Positions 11,341 to 23,130 of a DNA stretch of 64,000 nt are shown one piece after another; position 1 is the first letter of the stretch, and every line of letters begins with the position of its first letter. The stretch comes from Artemisia argyi (taxonomy: Eukaryota > Streptophyta > Magnoliopsida > Asterales > Asteraceae). The translations under genes and the position numbers were made by a program. The stretch covers positions 111,968,949 to 112,032,948 of the forward strand of contig CM060696.1 in the NCBI GenBank assembly GCA_030686995.1, read 5' to 3'. The notes beneath the pieces are model-generated. The model was not told where the DNA came from, did no database searches, and saw nothing but the letters and a program-made list of their open reading frames with translations.

Positions 11341-11527
11341 TGTTGTTGTGATACTCTGCCTTTTGTTGTGATACTCTGCCCCAACCCTTGTTGTGATACT
11401 TTGTCTTTTGTTGTGATACTCTGCCCTAACCCTTGTTGTGATGCTCTGCCTTTTGTTGTGATACTCTGCCCCAACCCTTGTTGTGATGCTCTGCCTTTTG
11501 TTGTGATACTCTGCCCCAACCCTTGTT
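11341..11527. repeat. 45-bp minisatellite, about 4 copies
   Basis: Alternating 20-bp (TTGTTGTGATGCTCTGCCTT) and 25-bp (TTGTTGTGATACTCTGCCCC plus AACCC) monomers make a 45-bp higher-order unit repeated about four times. It is open in several frames only because of the periodicity, so the open frames on both strands are not taken as genes. The solo LTR at 11534 inserted at its right edge. Confidence 0.9.
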
Positions 11528-12408
11528 GTGTTATGTAACAATTCGCATTTTCATGTTAACTTCTATTCCCGAAAATTTCACTATTCATATTTTTACTATT
11601 CACTTTTACTATTCATTTTCCGAAATTTAATTTATATTTCATATTCTCGTGTGATAAATCATTTCCATGGCAAAATAAAAGTTTGACACTCATCAGATCA
11701 TTTTCGCGAAAGTTATTAAGGAACTACACGTTTTAGGGTAAAACGTCATTCAAAAATCCTACGCACAACGAAACTCGACCGCGTTAATTTTCCCCGCATC
11801 ATAAAATGTTTGATACACTCATGATTTATTTGAGAATTAATCATGACTAAGAAAAATGTGACCAAATAAACCCTCGACCGTGAGAAACAGAAGTTTACGT
11901 TTTTAAGCGCTTTTACTTAGCTGTAACCTTAGCCTATACATGCACCGCGTTTCTAAAACGATTTGAGTTTTCACATTTTTAGAAAAAGTCAACATATTTT
12001 CCCCTCTTCCTTTGACCAAAAATCATTCATTGATTTTATAAATCATTCCTTGATTTTTTAGGCTTACGGTTTTATGTCTTAAAGACATTAAATGCCAACC
12101 GACACTAGACTGAGCCCAGTCTAGACATTGTAAGTCATTTTAAATTATTATTATCCTATTAGAAAAGTACCATTTTACTTTTCTCAATTTTACACAATAT
12201 TCGTACGTTTTACGTATTACGCGTTTTAGACCCGTATTTCCAGTTTTAGCAGGGTTTTAGCACCCCGATGGAACTTACCACTCATTTTATATTTTATTAT
12301 GGAGTATATTGACAAGTTTAATAATTTACGGAACCAAAACTAACTCTATAAATAGGATAATACCAAAATCAACCAAGTCATCCTATCCTACCCTTGTGAA
12401 ACCGCCAA

Positions 12409-12427
12409 TAGGGGGGGGGGGGGGGGA
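12409..12427. repeat. Poly-G run within solo LTR
   Basis: An uninterrupted run of about 17 or more G inside the minus-strand LTR. It is one of three such runs in this window, the others being at about 453 and 51422. Confidence 0.85.
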
Positions 12428-13717
12428 GTCACCCTTGTGTGTCTTGATCTTGACCATTGATCCATTAGATCATTACATGTGTAAAACTTGGTCACCAAGT
12501 TTAGGAAAATATCCTAAATGCATGTAACCTCCTCAAGGCCATATAAAAGCCCCCCTCCCCCTCCTTGGCCGTCCCATATCAACCACACCAACACCATACA
12601 CTTAGCTAATTTACTTCCAAGTTTCATGCAAGAAATCAAGAGTATTATCAACACTTAAACCCTAGTTTAGTTTTGATTCATCAAAATACTTCCAATCTTT
12701 TGAAACTTTGGTGATTTCTCTTGAGTTTAAATCTACTCAAGTCACCTCAACCTTCATCATCTCTCTTTCAAGAATACAAGTGTAGAAAGATTGCTTGAAG
12801 TGAAGTAAAGTGAACCATAATCAATCAAAGTCCTTACCTTACATGTTACTTACCTTTCTTTGTTGAAAGCCAAAAGTTGTAAGCAAACCCTAACATAATT
12901 TCTTACTCAATATCATTTTCATGCTATTTATATTTCATTCATACTATATATTGTCTTGTTATTATGTTCATGATGTATAAAAGTTGGTAAAACAAGTTAT
13001 GGTATATATATGTTAACTTATGTTAAGAAAACAAGAAAACTAGTTACTTTTATGGAGAACCACGACCAAAATAGTATAACTATGATATTGGACACTTACC
13101 TACGGTTAAATAGGACTTAACGAGGAAAACATAGCAATTTGAATCACCTAAAACGAGTATACGAGTCAAAAGTTATGGCCATAAGAAGTTAGCGAAACCA
13201 AAACGCCGAAACTGCCAAACACAACCTGTAAACGATCTGACCCTTTTGAAAGTGGCACTTCTGGTCCGATTCATGAAAAACTTAAACACGAAAGTTGTCC
13301 GGAACGACGTTTTCGTTCAGGAAAAAAGAAGCTTGAGCCCTGAAAACGCTTTTCGAGTGATATTTTTCTTCAAATTCTTAACAGCCCATTTTTAGACCAA
13401 ATGACACATAATAGTTATGATTAATTGAAACCAAGAGGTCTAATGTCCTGAAGCCAAGACCACAACCATGGCTAAGGCCAAGGTTGAGTCTCAAGACCAT
13501 GGAACAATGACCAAGGTCACGGCAAGGCCATGACTAAAGACCATATAAACTTACCTAGGCGAAAACATGAACTATAAAGTTAATGGCAATATAAACATCC
13601 GATTTGGATCTACTCCATCAAAATAACCATGAGACTCATTGTAATAACAATCTTCATCCAAAAGTAAACTTTCATAAGTTTATTCAAATAGTGGACATGT
13701 AACTTTCCGGATCAAAA

Positions 13718-13718
<1 letters not shown>

Positions 13719-13802
<84 letters not shown>
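13719..13802. repeat. (AT)n microsatellite
   Basis: About 42 perfect AT dinucleotides inside the minus-strand solo LTR. Confidence 0.95.
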
Positions 13803-13805
<3 letters not shown>

Positions 13806-14934
13806 CAAATACTACAATAGTGGGGAGCCTCATGTGAGGGGTTCATTAAGTAAGCCGTCGAGATGAGTTGTGGATTTACGAATTAAAATGTCGTGGCTCC
13901 TCGAACGTTTACTACATGACCTCTGAATTATGTCGGCCCGAACGGTAGTAAGCGATATATAAACTATACATGTTTCATAAACCATTTCTTTTCAAAGACT
14001 TACACTATACTAAGTACTATATCATGAACTAAATGCAAGACATATATAGGCAATTCTTCATATTCTTTACTCCAATCCTAAGTCGCAACATTCTATTATA
14101 GGTTGCTCGTAGAAACCTTCGCGATTCGATCATCACATTCACTACTTGCTATATAACTTAAGGTGAGTTCATAGCCCCACTTTCCATTACTTAATTGTTT
14201 TACAAACCCTTGGGGGGAAATACATGCTATTATTTTTCAACCGAACACAATGCTTTGAAATTGTATGCTACCTGATTGTTTTATTATTACTAAGTACCAT
14301 CGTTCCTAAATCCAATATCCCTTATTATGAACCATTTAATCACTAGTAATAGTGAGCGTGAATATTGTGAATAGGCCTATTGGGATTGACGAATCACATT
14401 TGTATTGACTAAATTCAAACAAATGCACTATATTTGAGATTAGGTATGACAGCAAAGTACCTACCGGGATAACTCCGCCGATTGATATTGGTACCCGTTA
14501 ACGTTTTGGTGTCATAAGCTTAGTGAATAATAATAACTGTTTTGTTTTCCAACCATTGGTGTGAGTCTATAGCTCACACTACCAACATATTGTGTTTAAC
14601 CATTAAACAAACTCTATGAATATCACTCAACCTTTGTGTTGACCTTTTAAACATGTATTTCAGGTCCATGATGATCAAGGATGGCACGGAAGGGAACGGA
14701 TATTCAAGAGGGCTTTAAAGTTTATTATCATTCAAAAACTCATCTAACGTAATTTGTAAATATGGAACCATCTGGGACCTCATTTTGTAATCTCTGATAT
14801 TTATATAATTTGAATGATAAATCTTTTAAAACGACTCAATTAGAGTTCGTTTTCTATTATTATGATTGTTGTGCCGTCGAGTAACACCCAAGTTGAATTC
14901 CGCTGCATTCATAAATTGGGGGTGTTACATGTTA

Positions 14935-15943
14935 CTTGTTGCCTTTTGTGCTTTGTGATTGAGAGTTGCTTTGTTTATTGTGGTTGAGTAGTGTTTGTTG
15001 TAATGGTTGTAGTATTTGTTGCCACTTGTGTGAAACAGAGTGTAGTTGAGAGTAGTGAAACTGATTGTGGTTTGTAGCTGATTGTTACTTGTTGCCTTTT
15101 GTGCTTTGTGATTGAGAGTTGCTTTGTTTATAGTGGAGCAAAGCTAATTGTTACTGTTGTGTGAGTTTTTCACATGCTTGTAATACTACTGTTCTTTGTG
15201 ATTTGAGGGTTGCTTGAGGAAAGCTGCAAAAGCAAGAATCTTGCTATTTACAGGCTTGTGAGTTTTTTTACAGGCTTGTGGATGCTGTTGAGGTTATGTA
15301 ACATGTGCTTTATAAGGACGGGGGCTATTTTTTTTTTTTATCTTAACGGGGGCTATCTGCACTTGGACATGATAAATTTTGTGTGAATCTGCCCTTTGTA
15401 ACAAAGGCGATGACGAATGGTTTTTAAAACCAAATGGCATGGCAAAGTGATATTTTTATCACTTTGCAGCCTTCATTATCCGAGCCTTAAGTCCATAACG
15501 AAATAGGCCCCGTTCTTGTATAACACAACCCTTGTGGGCAATTGTGTTTCTGTGATACTACTGTTCTTTGTGATTTGAGGGTTGCTTTGTTTATAGTGGA
15601 TGAAAGCTGCTGCTAAAGCAAGAATCTTGTAGTTTATAGTGTAACATGTGATGCTGGTGGGGTTTGTACTTGTGATGCAGTTGAGGTTGTGTAACATGTG
15701 ATGCTGATACAGGCTAGTGATGCTGTTTACAGGCTTGTGTGATATTTTACAAAACTATTACTTTGTAATTAAGGCGATGACGAATGGTTTTTAAAACCGA
15801 ATGACATGTCAAAGTGATATTTTTATCACTTTGCAACCTTTATTATCCGAGTCTTACTAAAAATCTGAGCCTATAAGGCGATGACGAATATTTCTTATGT
15901 TTACTTTGTGATGTTTGTGTGAACTGCACTTTGGTTGGACCTG

Positions 15944-15985
<42 letters not shown>

Positions 15986-16222
15986 CTTTGTTTGGACTTA
16001 TTTTTTGTGTGAATCTGCACATTTGGACAAAAAATAATTAAAAGACTTGTAAAAAAAAGACTTCAAAAAATAATTAAAAGACTTGTAAAAAAAAAATACT
16101 TAAAAGACTTGGAGGGAAAAAAAAAAAAAAAAAAAAAACCCCGCAAAAAGCTGCAAAAAGTACCTAGTATAGTGAGGGTTTGCATATTTGAAGGCATAGA
16201 CCCCGTTCTTATAAGGCAACCC
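14935..16222. repeat. Subterminal repeat region of the MULE-like element
   Basis: Contents: a roughly 150-bp direct repeat (TTGTTGCCTTTTGTGCTTTG near 14936 and 15089); a block starting AAGGCGATGACGAATGG at about 15405 and again at 15771 (offset about 366 bp), carrying AAAGTGATATTTTTATCACTTT; terminus-like motifs at 15309 (direct) and 15505 (inverted); and a roughly 40-A tract at 15943-15983. No gene is seen. The stretch ends in the proposed right terminus of the element. Confidence 0.6.
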
Positions 16223-16513
16223 TTTTATAATAAGAAGAAAAAAGAAATAAAGAGAGAGATAGAGAGAAGAGTGTAAGATGAGCCCACAAATTGATAAAAA
16301 GTGTAGAAAAGTAAGGGGTGGAGTTGGGTTTTGTAGATGGTAGAGTTGGAGGGTTTAAACTCACTCCCACTCTACACCAAACAAAGGATTTAAACATCCT
16401 TGAGTCCAACCCCACCAAAAAACCCCATACCAAACGGGCCCTTAAGCAAATTTCTGGAATACCTATTAAAAGACATTACTTCCACCACTATAATATGTTA
16501 TCCCATTTTAGCA

Positions 16514-16554
<41 letters not shown>

Positions 16555-17818
16555 TTTGGTCTTCAAAAGTTCCAACTGGTCTGAAACTTTATGTCAAACA
16601 ACGCTTCAGATGTGATCGAACGGAAATTGCAACTACATCTGTTAATGGGCGTGAAAAACATCCTTGAGTTTGATTTGCTTGAGATTGTTGTGAAAGCGAT
16701 TCCTTGTCGTTTGCGTCAGACTCATAAATAAGCGGTCCCTTGTAGATTATGGAGTGTCACTGATGCATCAACTTTTTTTTACAGTATGGAAAATTCTTAA
16801 CGGAAAAAATCTTATTAGACCTGTAATTTTGAGAAAGCCAAAAAAATCAGTTGTTGTCACTAATATTCAGTTTGAGGTTTGTTACTATGTTATATATGAG
16901 TACTTGTCTGAAATTTCAATTTCACATTTCATTCAAATCCATCTTTTTTTTCTTCTGTAATAGTTGAAAGAGACATTGGCAGCCTTGAACCATTGCATAC
17001 CAGTGTATCCTAAGACTATACACTAAGCATTTGTCACAACAATATAACGTGAAAGAAAATTGACTTGTAAGAGAGGGGCAAACCTTCAGCCATTGAGAAG
17101 TTGTTGCCAATCTTGAAAAACCAAACGACTCAAAAGAAATACCGTTAACACTGATCGGCGTTAATGCCAATAATGTTGGTGTATCCGCGTTAATGCCAAT
17201 ACATTTGCTTACATCTATCTATTTCTGCCTCCAATGTCTCTTGATGAGCTGCATTCATTCACAAATCACAACAAACAGATGGACTATAAGTTGCTTTAAT
17301 TTCTATTTTTCAGATTTATATCTACGATAACATATGTTATACAGGATGCATATATCTTAGAATCTGTACTCATAAAGCTGTTGCTCTTTATTCGAAATTC
17401 AAGTCGTTAGCGAAATTTTAGTCGAAGTTTGTGATCAAATTGTTGATAACATTACCATGATGACAATATTTACGGTAGGGACCAAACAAAGAGGCATTTA
17501 TATTTTGCATATCTATATTCAAAAGCTAGTTGGTATGACAACCTGTTTGCGTATAATATAGTCTTTTAATGAGATTATAAACTCTCTGTTGCTACACCTT
17601 TAATTTCCTTTCTTGTTTTCTTAGTTCTACCTGCCTTTTCATATTTACCATACCCTTTTGGGTTTAAGTGAGGGTATTGTAAATGTGAAAAGGTATTCAT
17701 CATGAATGTTAAACGAACCTCATACTATTGGTAGATGTTTCAAGATAAAGGTTAACATAGTGTTCAAACATTTTAGGTGGAACACGTGTTCCATTTAGTG
17801 ATCAATATGGTACCTGTA
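16223..17818. other. Spacer with MITE-like and microsatellite sequence
   Basis: Positions 16310-16440 contain inverted GGTGGAGTTGGGTTTT and CCCCACCAAAAAACCCC blocks and end ACCAAACGGGCCCTTAAG, a typical plant MITE-like end. Positions 16519-16551 are (AT)n. A 46-codon plus-strand frame starts at 16591 (MSNNASDVIERKLQLHLLMG...); I do not recognise it and there is no good evidence it is a gene. Confidence 0.4.
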
Positions 17819-17934
17819 TATTGAAGAACATAGTGGCGAAAAGTAGACGGTCGTCCATCACTGCATATAAAATCGCCACTATTCCCACACAAACCACATG
17901 TATCATCATTAGAATCGTGACCTTCTGAAGGCAC
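17819..17934 (-). pseudogene. Decayed PHD-finger exon
   Basis: After an acceptor (TTCTAG) the minus strand reads through NDDTCGLCGNSGDFICSDGR and PSTF. This closely follows the PHD finger (CxxC...ICCDGCPSTFH) of plant IDM1/ROS4-like acetyltransferase-PHD proteins. Two zinc ligands are lost: the Cys pair reads ICSDGR instead of ICCDGC. No neighbouring exon of that family could be identified, so this is a captured or decayed fragment. Confidence 0.55.
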
Positions 17935-19254
17935 CTAGAAAAATGATTAAAAAATAAAAATGTGATTGTAGGATGTTTACATGATGATCTGATTCAAAAA
18001 TCGTTTTCCCTTTTCAATAAGTGATTAGGTACACCTTATTAAAATAATATCAACAATGGAACACCTTTTATAATTTCAAAATAGTTATTACCTTAATCTT
18101 CTTCTCAAGTGGGCATCGGGGATTGGTTATTCCTTATGCATTTGCTATGCAACTGCTCCCCCAGTACTTTGCATTCCCTGGTGTTGTCTCTAATGGTTAC
18201 TTTGATATGATTTTTTTCCTAACATCTGATTCCGTAGTCACAGCTATTACTCGTGTGATTAATGATCCTCAACTAAAAAAACGCGTTAGTAAACACATTG
18301 TTTAAGGTTTAAATCAAAACAACAAATTCATCGTTGTTAACCAACTAAACTTCTTGATAACCATTTTAACACAAACATCTTAGTCACCAAAAACACCACC
18401 ACACGCTCCACACCTACTTGGTATCCAAAAATACCTAAAAAAAACCACACCATATATTTATAAGAAAAGTACCCAAAATTACGCAATTTGCAAAAATTTC
18501 AATAAGCCTATAAGTCAGCCAACTAAGCTTAAACAAACACTACTAAAGAAACACTTATTTATTTATTTTTATTATTATTTGACTTGTGATCATACATGAA
18601 GCATATCGGACACGTCAATTCAATAACTGCTAATGGCAGTTTAAAAAACATAAGTTATACCTTTTCCTCTGTGGCAAGCAGCGAACTTCATTGGAAGAAA
18701 TCCAATGTGTTTTCAATATTGATTTATACCCATCTTAACATAATACTCATTTTCTGCATAAATAAGAAACCATTAGATTGTCATCTTTTTAATTATTTTC
18801 TCTTTTCCTGCCAGCCCTTTATAAACACTGTGTTTGTGCCTCTATCATAACTCCGATAAACCATAATAAGCTCATACCAAATACTGTGTTCGTGCCTCTA
18901 GTGAACACATACTTTTCAATAAACCTTTCCTGCTTCATTTTAACCATAAAGAACCAAAACATACCATACCCACATCAAACTTAATCAGTTAATCCCAAAA
19001 AAATGCAAACACATAGCATAATAAAGAATTTCAATAGCATAAACCATATCAAAATTTTAATTAAAAAAATAGTTACCAGTCCATTAGAAGTTTCTCCATC
19101 ATCGTAGCAAAGAATTAGGTTTTTCTTCAATTGGCATTGACAATATCGGGAAAAAAAAATGTAACCGACGTTGGAGTTTTAGGTAAAATAGAAAATGGAA
19201 AGTTATTGATCTGGGTTAGTGGAATAAGGTTTGTATTTGGATTATGTGTAACAT
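17935..19254. other. AT-rich spacer, no gene identified
   Basis: There are short unrelated open frames on both strands but none with recognisable motifs or supporting splice structure. The sequence continues unbroken into 27250 apart from the LTR retrotransposon and its ATAAG target copy. Confidence 0.5.
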
Positions 19255-19259
19255 ATAAG

Positions 19260-20644
19260 TGATGCGTGGGAATCGCACCTTGCTTTACCTCTCGAGGGAT
19301 CTCGAGAAGCTTACAACCCCCACCAGGCAGTGTACCTGATCGTTGTAGTATAGTATAGTGACAAGTACCGGGGGATTGATCGTTCAGCTTAGGAATAGTG
19401 TCGCTAGGATTAGAAAACCTAATTAATAGTTCTAGAGGTGAGAGATGATTATTTTTGTATTTTTATATTTTATGAAAGCAATTAAAATCTCGGTTTTTAG
19501 AAGAGTGGGCGGAATTAGTTGCTATTCAACTAACCCAAAGCTATTATATAATTAAAATAAAATAATGAAAATGAAATTAAACTAAATTAAACTAAGGTTG
19601 TGAGCAGTATTTGGAGAAATTGTGTTTACTTAGACTTCACTACTCCCTAGATATCTTTTACATGTTAATTACTTGTTACACTTGTATGAATGACGGATTG
19701 TATTCCTTAATACCATTCGTGGGGTGGCATACATAACTCCCCAACTCTATGAGCTCTTATCTCCTCCTACACCATGACCCAGCACAACTATAGGGATTGT
19801 AAACAGTGGCTCATGCATTAAATACAACCAATAAAGACCTAGTACGCCTCGGTTCATGTTTCTTAAGACGTTCAAGCATGTTACCATTTGGAGATCTGCC
19901 AGTTTTCTTAAGCCTAACATATAAATCATTCATTCAAAACAAGAATAGACAAGTAATCAACACATAATCAACATCTAGGTTTCATTAGATCTAAGCAAAC
20001 ACAAGAGAGATCTAGCCTAGCATAGTAGAATTAAGATAAGAACAAAAGATAAACAACCAACACATAGACATATTGATTGAATTGAAAATACACTTATCTC
20101 AATTACAATGCAAGGTCTCAAGGGTTTGGAACCCTTGAAAAACCTGTGAAAGAGGCACCAAAATCGTCTTTAGGGTTTCACCAAAACTTCTCTCTTTTTA
20201 ATGAAAAAACTAGAAAACTATATATAGGAAAAACAGTCTGACGGCGTCAAGATTTAATTCTGACGCCGTCACCTTGCCGCCATAAACTTCCTCGGACGGC
20301 CTTGATCCACTTATGACGGCCTATGTGACGCCGTCACCACCCACGGTAAATTATTCTTGGCCACTTTGACGCCGTCACCACCTTCGATATTTAATTCTTC
20401 ATGTCCGACGCCGTCAAGCTTTTGGTCTTGACGCCGTCACCTTGTATTTTCAGCTTGGATTTTTGGTACTTTGCCGTTTTCTTCACTTTATGCTCCAAAA
20501 ACGTCCAAAATAGCCTCTTTTTCAGAATTCACTCTCCAAACACCTAAAATCATAAAAGGAACGATTTAGGGCAATATTTGATCAAATAAAGTCGGATTCG
20601 GGCTTAAATGACCCCCTAAAAACGGATCATTTTTCGCCTCATCA
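19260..20644 (-). repeat. 3' LTR of the gag-protease element
   Basis: Nearly identical to 25839-27244. It contains a CTATATATAGG TATA-like box at 20218-20228 (minus strand) immediately downstream of a cluster of six TGACGNCGTCA-type motifs at 20239-20440. It lacks one 21-bp motif unit found in the other LTR. Confidence 0.95.
20239..20440 (-). promoter_or_regulatory. TGACG[CG]CGTCA motif cluster plus TATA box (LTR promoter)
   Basis: Six near-palindromic copies of (T/C)GACGCCGTCA or its complement lie in 200 bp, and the minus-strand TATA-like sequence follows within 12 bp. TGACG is the core bound by TGA-class bZIP factors. That these are enhancer sites of the LTR promoter is inference from position. 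The same array with seven copies is at 26818-27040 and two more copies are at about 22668-22702. Confidence 0.55.
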
Positions 20645-21245
20645 TATATCCTTACACTTGAGATTTGCTTGTCCTCAAGCAAATGAGCTTTTATTCTACT
20701 CAAAAGACAAGTTAGGGGTCATTTAACACTAATATAAAAGTAATTACAACAAATAATCGTTCCACTAAAGACCAATAGACAAGCACGGAGGTCATACACA
20801 AGCACCTCACAAATAGTGTTTAGATACTCACATCTCTCGGGTGTAATAAAGTAATATAACATTATGGAAATGGAAGATATCTCTCACTACCTGTCATAGC
20901 AAAATAGATTACCATAGGCTTGGGAAATGATCAAACCTCCACCACATGGCGTAAGCACCTAGGATAAACTATCAAAGAGGTCTTTTTAAAGGGTTGTAAC
21001 GTTAGGTGTAGGGATATGAATTACACGGTTTTGTTGGATAAAGGAGGTTTTACTGGTGGCGAGTTAACAATCTTAGTTAATTACATGTACAAGATGGCGT
21101 TGCTAAGCCAAGACTAGACTCGACTTAAGCTAATAAATGAAAAATAACAAAAACATAAAATGAACATAGAATAAAAACGGGATGGTAGTCCGTATGTTTT
21201 TTTCTCTTTTTTTTTTCTTTTCTATTTTTTTTTCTTGATTTTTTC

Positions 21246-21283
<38 letters not shown>

Positions 21284-23130
21284 ATACACTCTTACCCTAC
21301 CATCCGAAATAATACATCATAGGGGATGAGAATTCCCCTTACACTTGAATCTTTACATACTTTACAATTAACTAATCTAATGACTCGAATTAAGAAAATT
21401 AAAACACTTGGAGCACTTTTAAGATTAACGCACGTATGGGGGTAATAAGTGATGTTCTTCCCCATTACTCCATAAAATAAGTACTTACCCATGAGTCCCA
21501 ATAGTCCCAAAACAATATGTACAAGGATATGACTCGACTTAGCAACCATGTAATCAATTAGAAAGTTAACTTAGGGTTTAACAAATAACAATAATGCACT
21601 AAAAATGAGCGCATACACGGAAGGCTAAGGCGATTTGGTTGTACATTTAAGTGGGGTGTAACAAATTCTTCCTTTAAGTAAAATGCTTAAAGTTAGAAAC
21701 GAAAAGATAGGCTCGGAGGGGTGTACTAGGGGTATCGTGTACTAAAAATGAGTACAACGCTAAGGGTGTGGGAAAAATTAGTTGACTTAACTAGCCAAGT
21801 AATATGACTTAAATGGTCAAGTAATTATAATACGGGTTTAACACAAGGGTGATCCTAATGCCTCTTATCATGTAGTAAATCCTACTACACGAATGTAGTC
21901 TCACTAGCGGTCTCGGGATGCATCACTAACGCAAGTTCTAGAATCTAAATGCTACCGGTACACTCATAAGCACTAATAATGAATGCTTTTCCTATCAAAT
22001 CTAAAGGCGAACCTCACATTTTTGGGTGGAAAATTTTCTGAATATACGGTTATGTGCTAGTCATACAACCTCCTATCCATGAGACGCTTGCTATGGCTAA
22101 AGTTTCACTCCTAAATGTTGTAAAAAATTTTAAATTTGGCGCTAAAATTACACTAACAAGTATTTCTCGTAGTCTTATTACTCATCTACTATCAAACAAA
22201 ACAAACTCAAGCGAAAGTGCATATGTAAGGTATCATCTTTTTACCCTCCCCTTACACTTAAGATGAACATTGTCCCCAATGTTCAAGTAAAGAATGTAAA
22301 AGTTAAAAAGTAAAGAGAATGAAATCAAATACTCCCCTGATTCGCTCGGTAAGGATTTTAGTTGGCCAGGTTAAATCCTCTTCCAAGAAAACGAACAATC
22401 AAAGCTTCCCTTCCAGAATATAAATCATCTTCTTGTCACAAATAACCTGTAAATCCTGACAAAAGTAGACAAGGCAACCTCGCGTAAAATCGGCGGCATC
22501 CTATATAAGTTACTAAATCCTAGAAAACAAAGTAAGATATAATGCTTGTGGAATGAAGTTTGCAGATTTCCTGGAGATTATAAAACTTAATAATTCACAA
22601 AAACCATAAGACTCCGTTAGAAAAACAAAACCGGTAAAATTTCCAGATTTTAACTCCTGACGCCGTCAAGAGCAAACCCTGACGCCGTCAGAATGGACCT
22701 GCAGAAATTCTTATGTTAAGTTTCCGGAAAATTTCTGGAAAAACTTTGTCCTACTTCCTGGAAAATCCTGCAAAACTTCATTATGACTCAATACAAGCAT
22801 TTGACTCTAACAAATACGAATATACATGTTCATTAAATATTGTGGAGAATCATGATCGGTTTGTTTCTTAAAAACATATTTGGGGTTTCCCCTTACACTT
22901 ATCTTTTGCAAAAATACCTCTAGGTTGAAGTTAAGACTAGGCTAAACAACATAATAAAGTATTTCCACTTTTTAGTAGAGAAACATGATCAACCAACAAT
23001 AAAAATAAAACATGCATACGGAAGCAAATAACAATCAAACAAATAAAAATCACACAAAACATGGGTTGCCTCCCAAGAAGCGCTTTTCTTTATTTACGAG
23101 TCTTGTAGCTAGACTCAAAGTCGTGGGTTA
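20645..23130. other. Non-coding internal region of the LTR element
   Basis: No polymerase or other domain is seen on either strand. It contains a poly-T tract at about 21249-21280, GCTCATTTGCTTGAGGACAA (minus strand, 20688-20669) as found near the 3' end of Athila/Tat elements, and four scattered copies of CCTTACACTT (20650, 21337, 22250, 22890). These read AAGTGTAAGG on the coding strand and resemble a polypurine tract. Confidence 0.6.

Larger units (their letters stand above)
11534..14929 (-). mobile_element. Solo LTR, Ty3/Gypsy type (3396 bp)
   Basis: On the minus strand it starts TGTAACACCCCCAATTTATG at 14929 and ends GCGAATTGTTACA at 11534. Target copies TGTTA flank it at 11529-11533 and 14930-14934. 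It shares with the LTR at 4783 the TGTMACACCCCCAA start, a nearby GCAGCGGAA/CCAGCGGAA block and a TTCATAGAGTTTGTTTAA block, so the two are relatives in opposite orientation. It contains a long (AT)n tract and a 17-G run near 12410. No coding domains were found. Confidence 0.85.
2907..16222 (-). mobile_element. Large nested MULE-like element (proposed limits)
   Basis: Proposed limits of one Mutator-like element, 13.3 kb now and about 7.2 kb after removing two solo LTRs with one target copy each. The left end (2907 onward) and the reverse complement of the right end (ending 16222) match at about 19 of 27 bases, sharing an ATAAGNACGGGG core. The 8 bp TTTTATAA occurs directly outside both ends (2899-2906 and 16223-16230), a plausible MULE target duplication. 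All recognisable coding parts inside are on the minus strand: FAR1/MULE/OTU and a GRF zinc-finger gene. Weak points are the AT-rich target repeat and related terminal motifs at 10868-10891, 15309 and 15505, which allow a smaller element (2907-10891) with a separate neighbour. Confidence 0.5.

Noticed and set aside
11262..11541. Overlapping open frames on both strands with periodic peptides
   Set aside because: They arise from the 45-bp minisatellite, whose period is a multiple of three; no start context or splice support.
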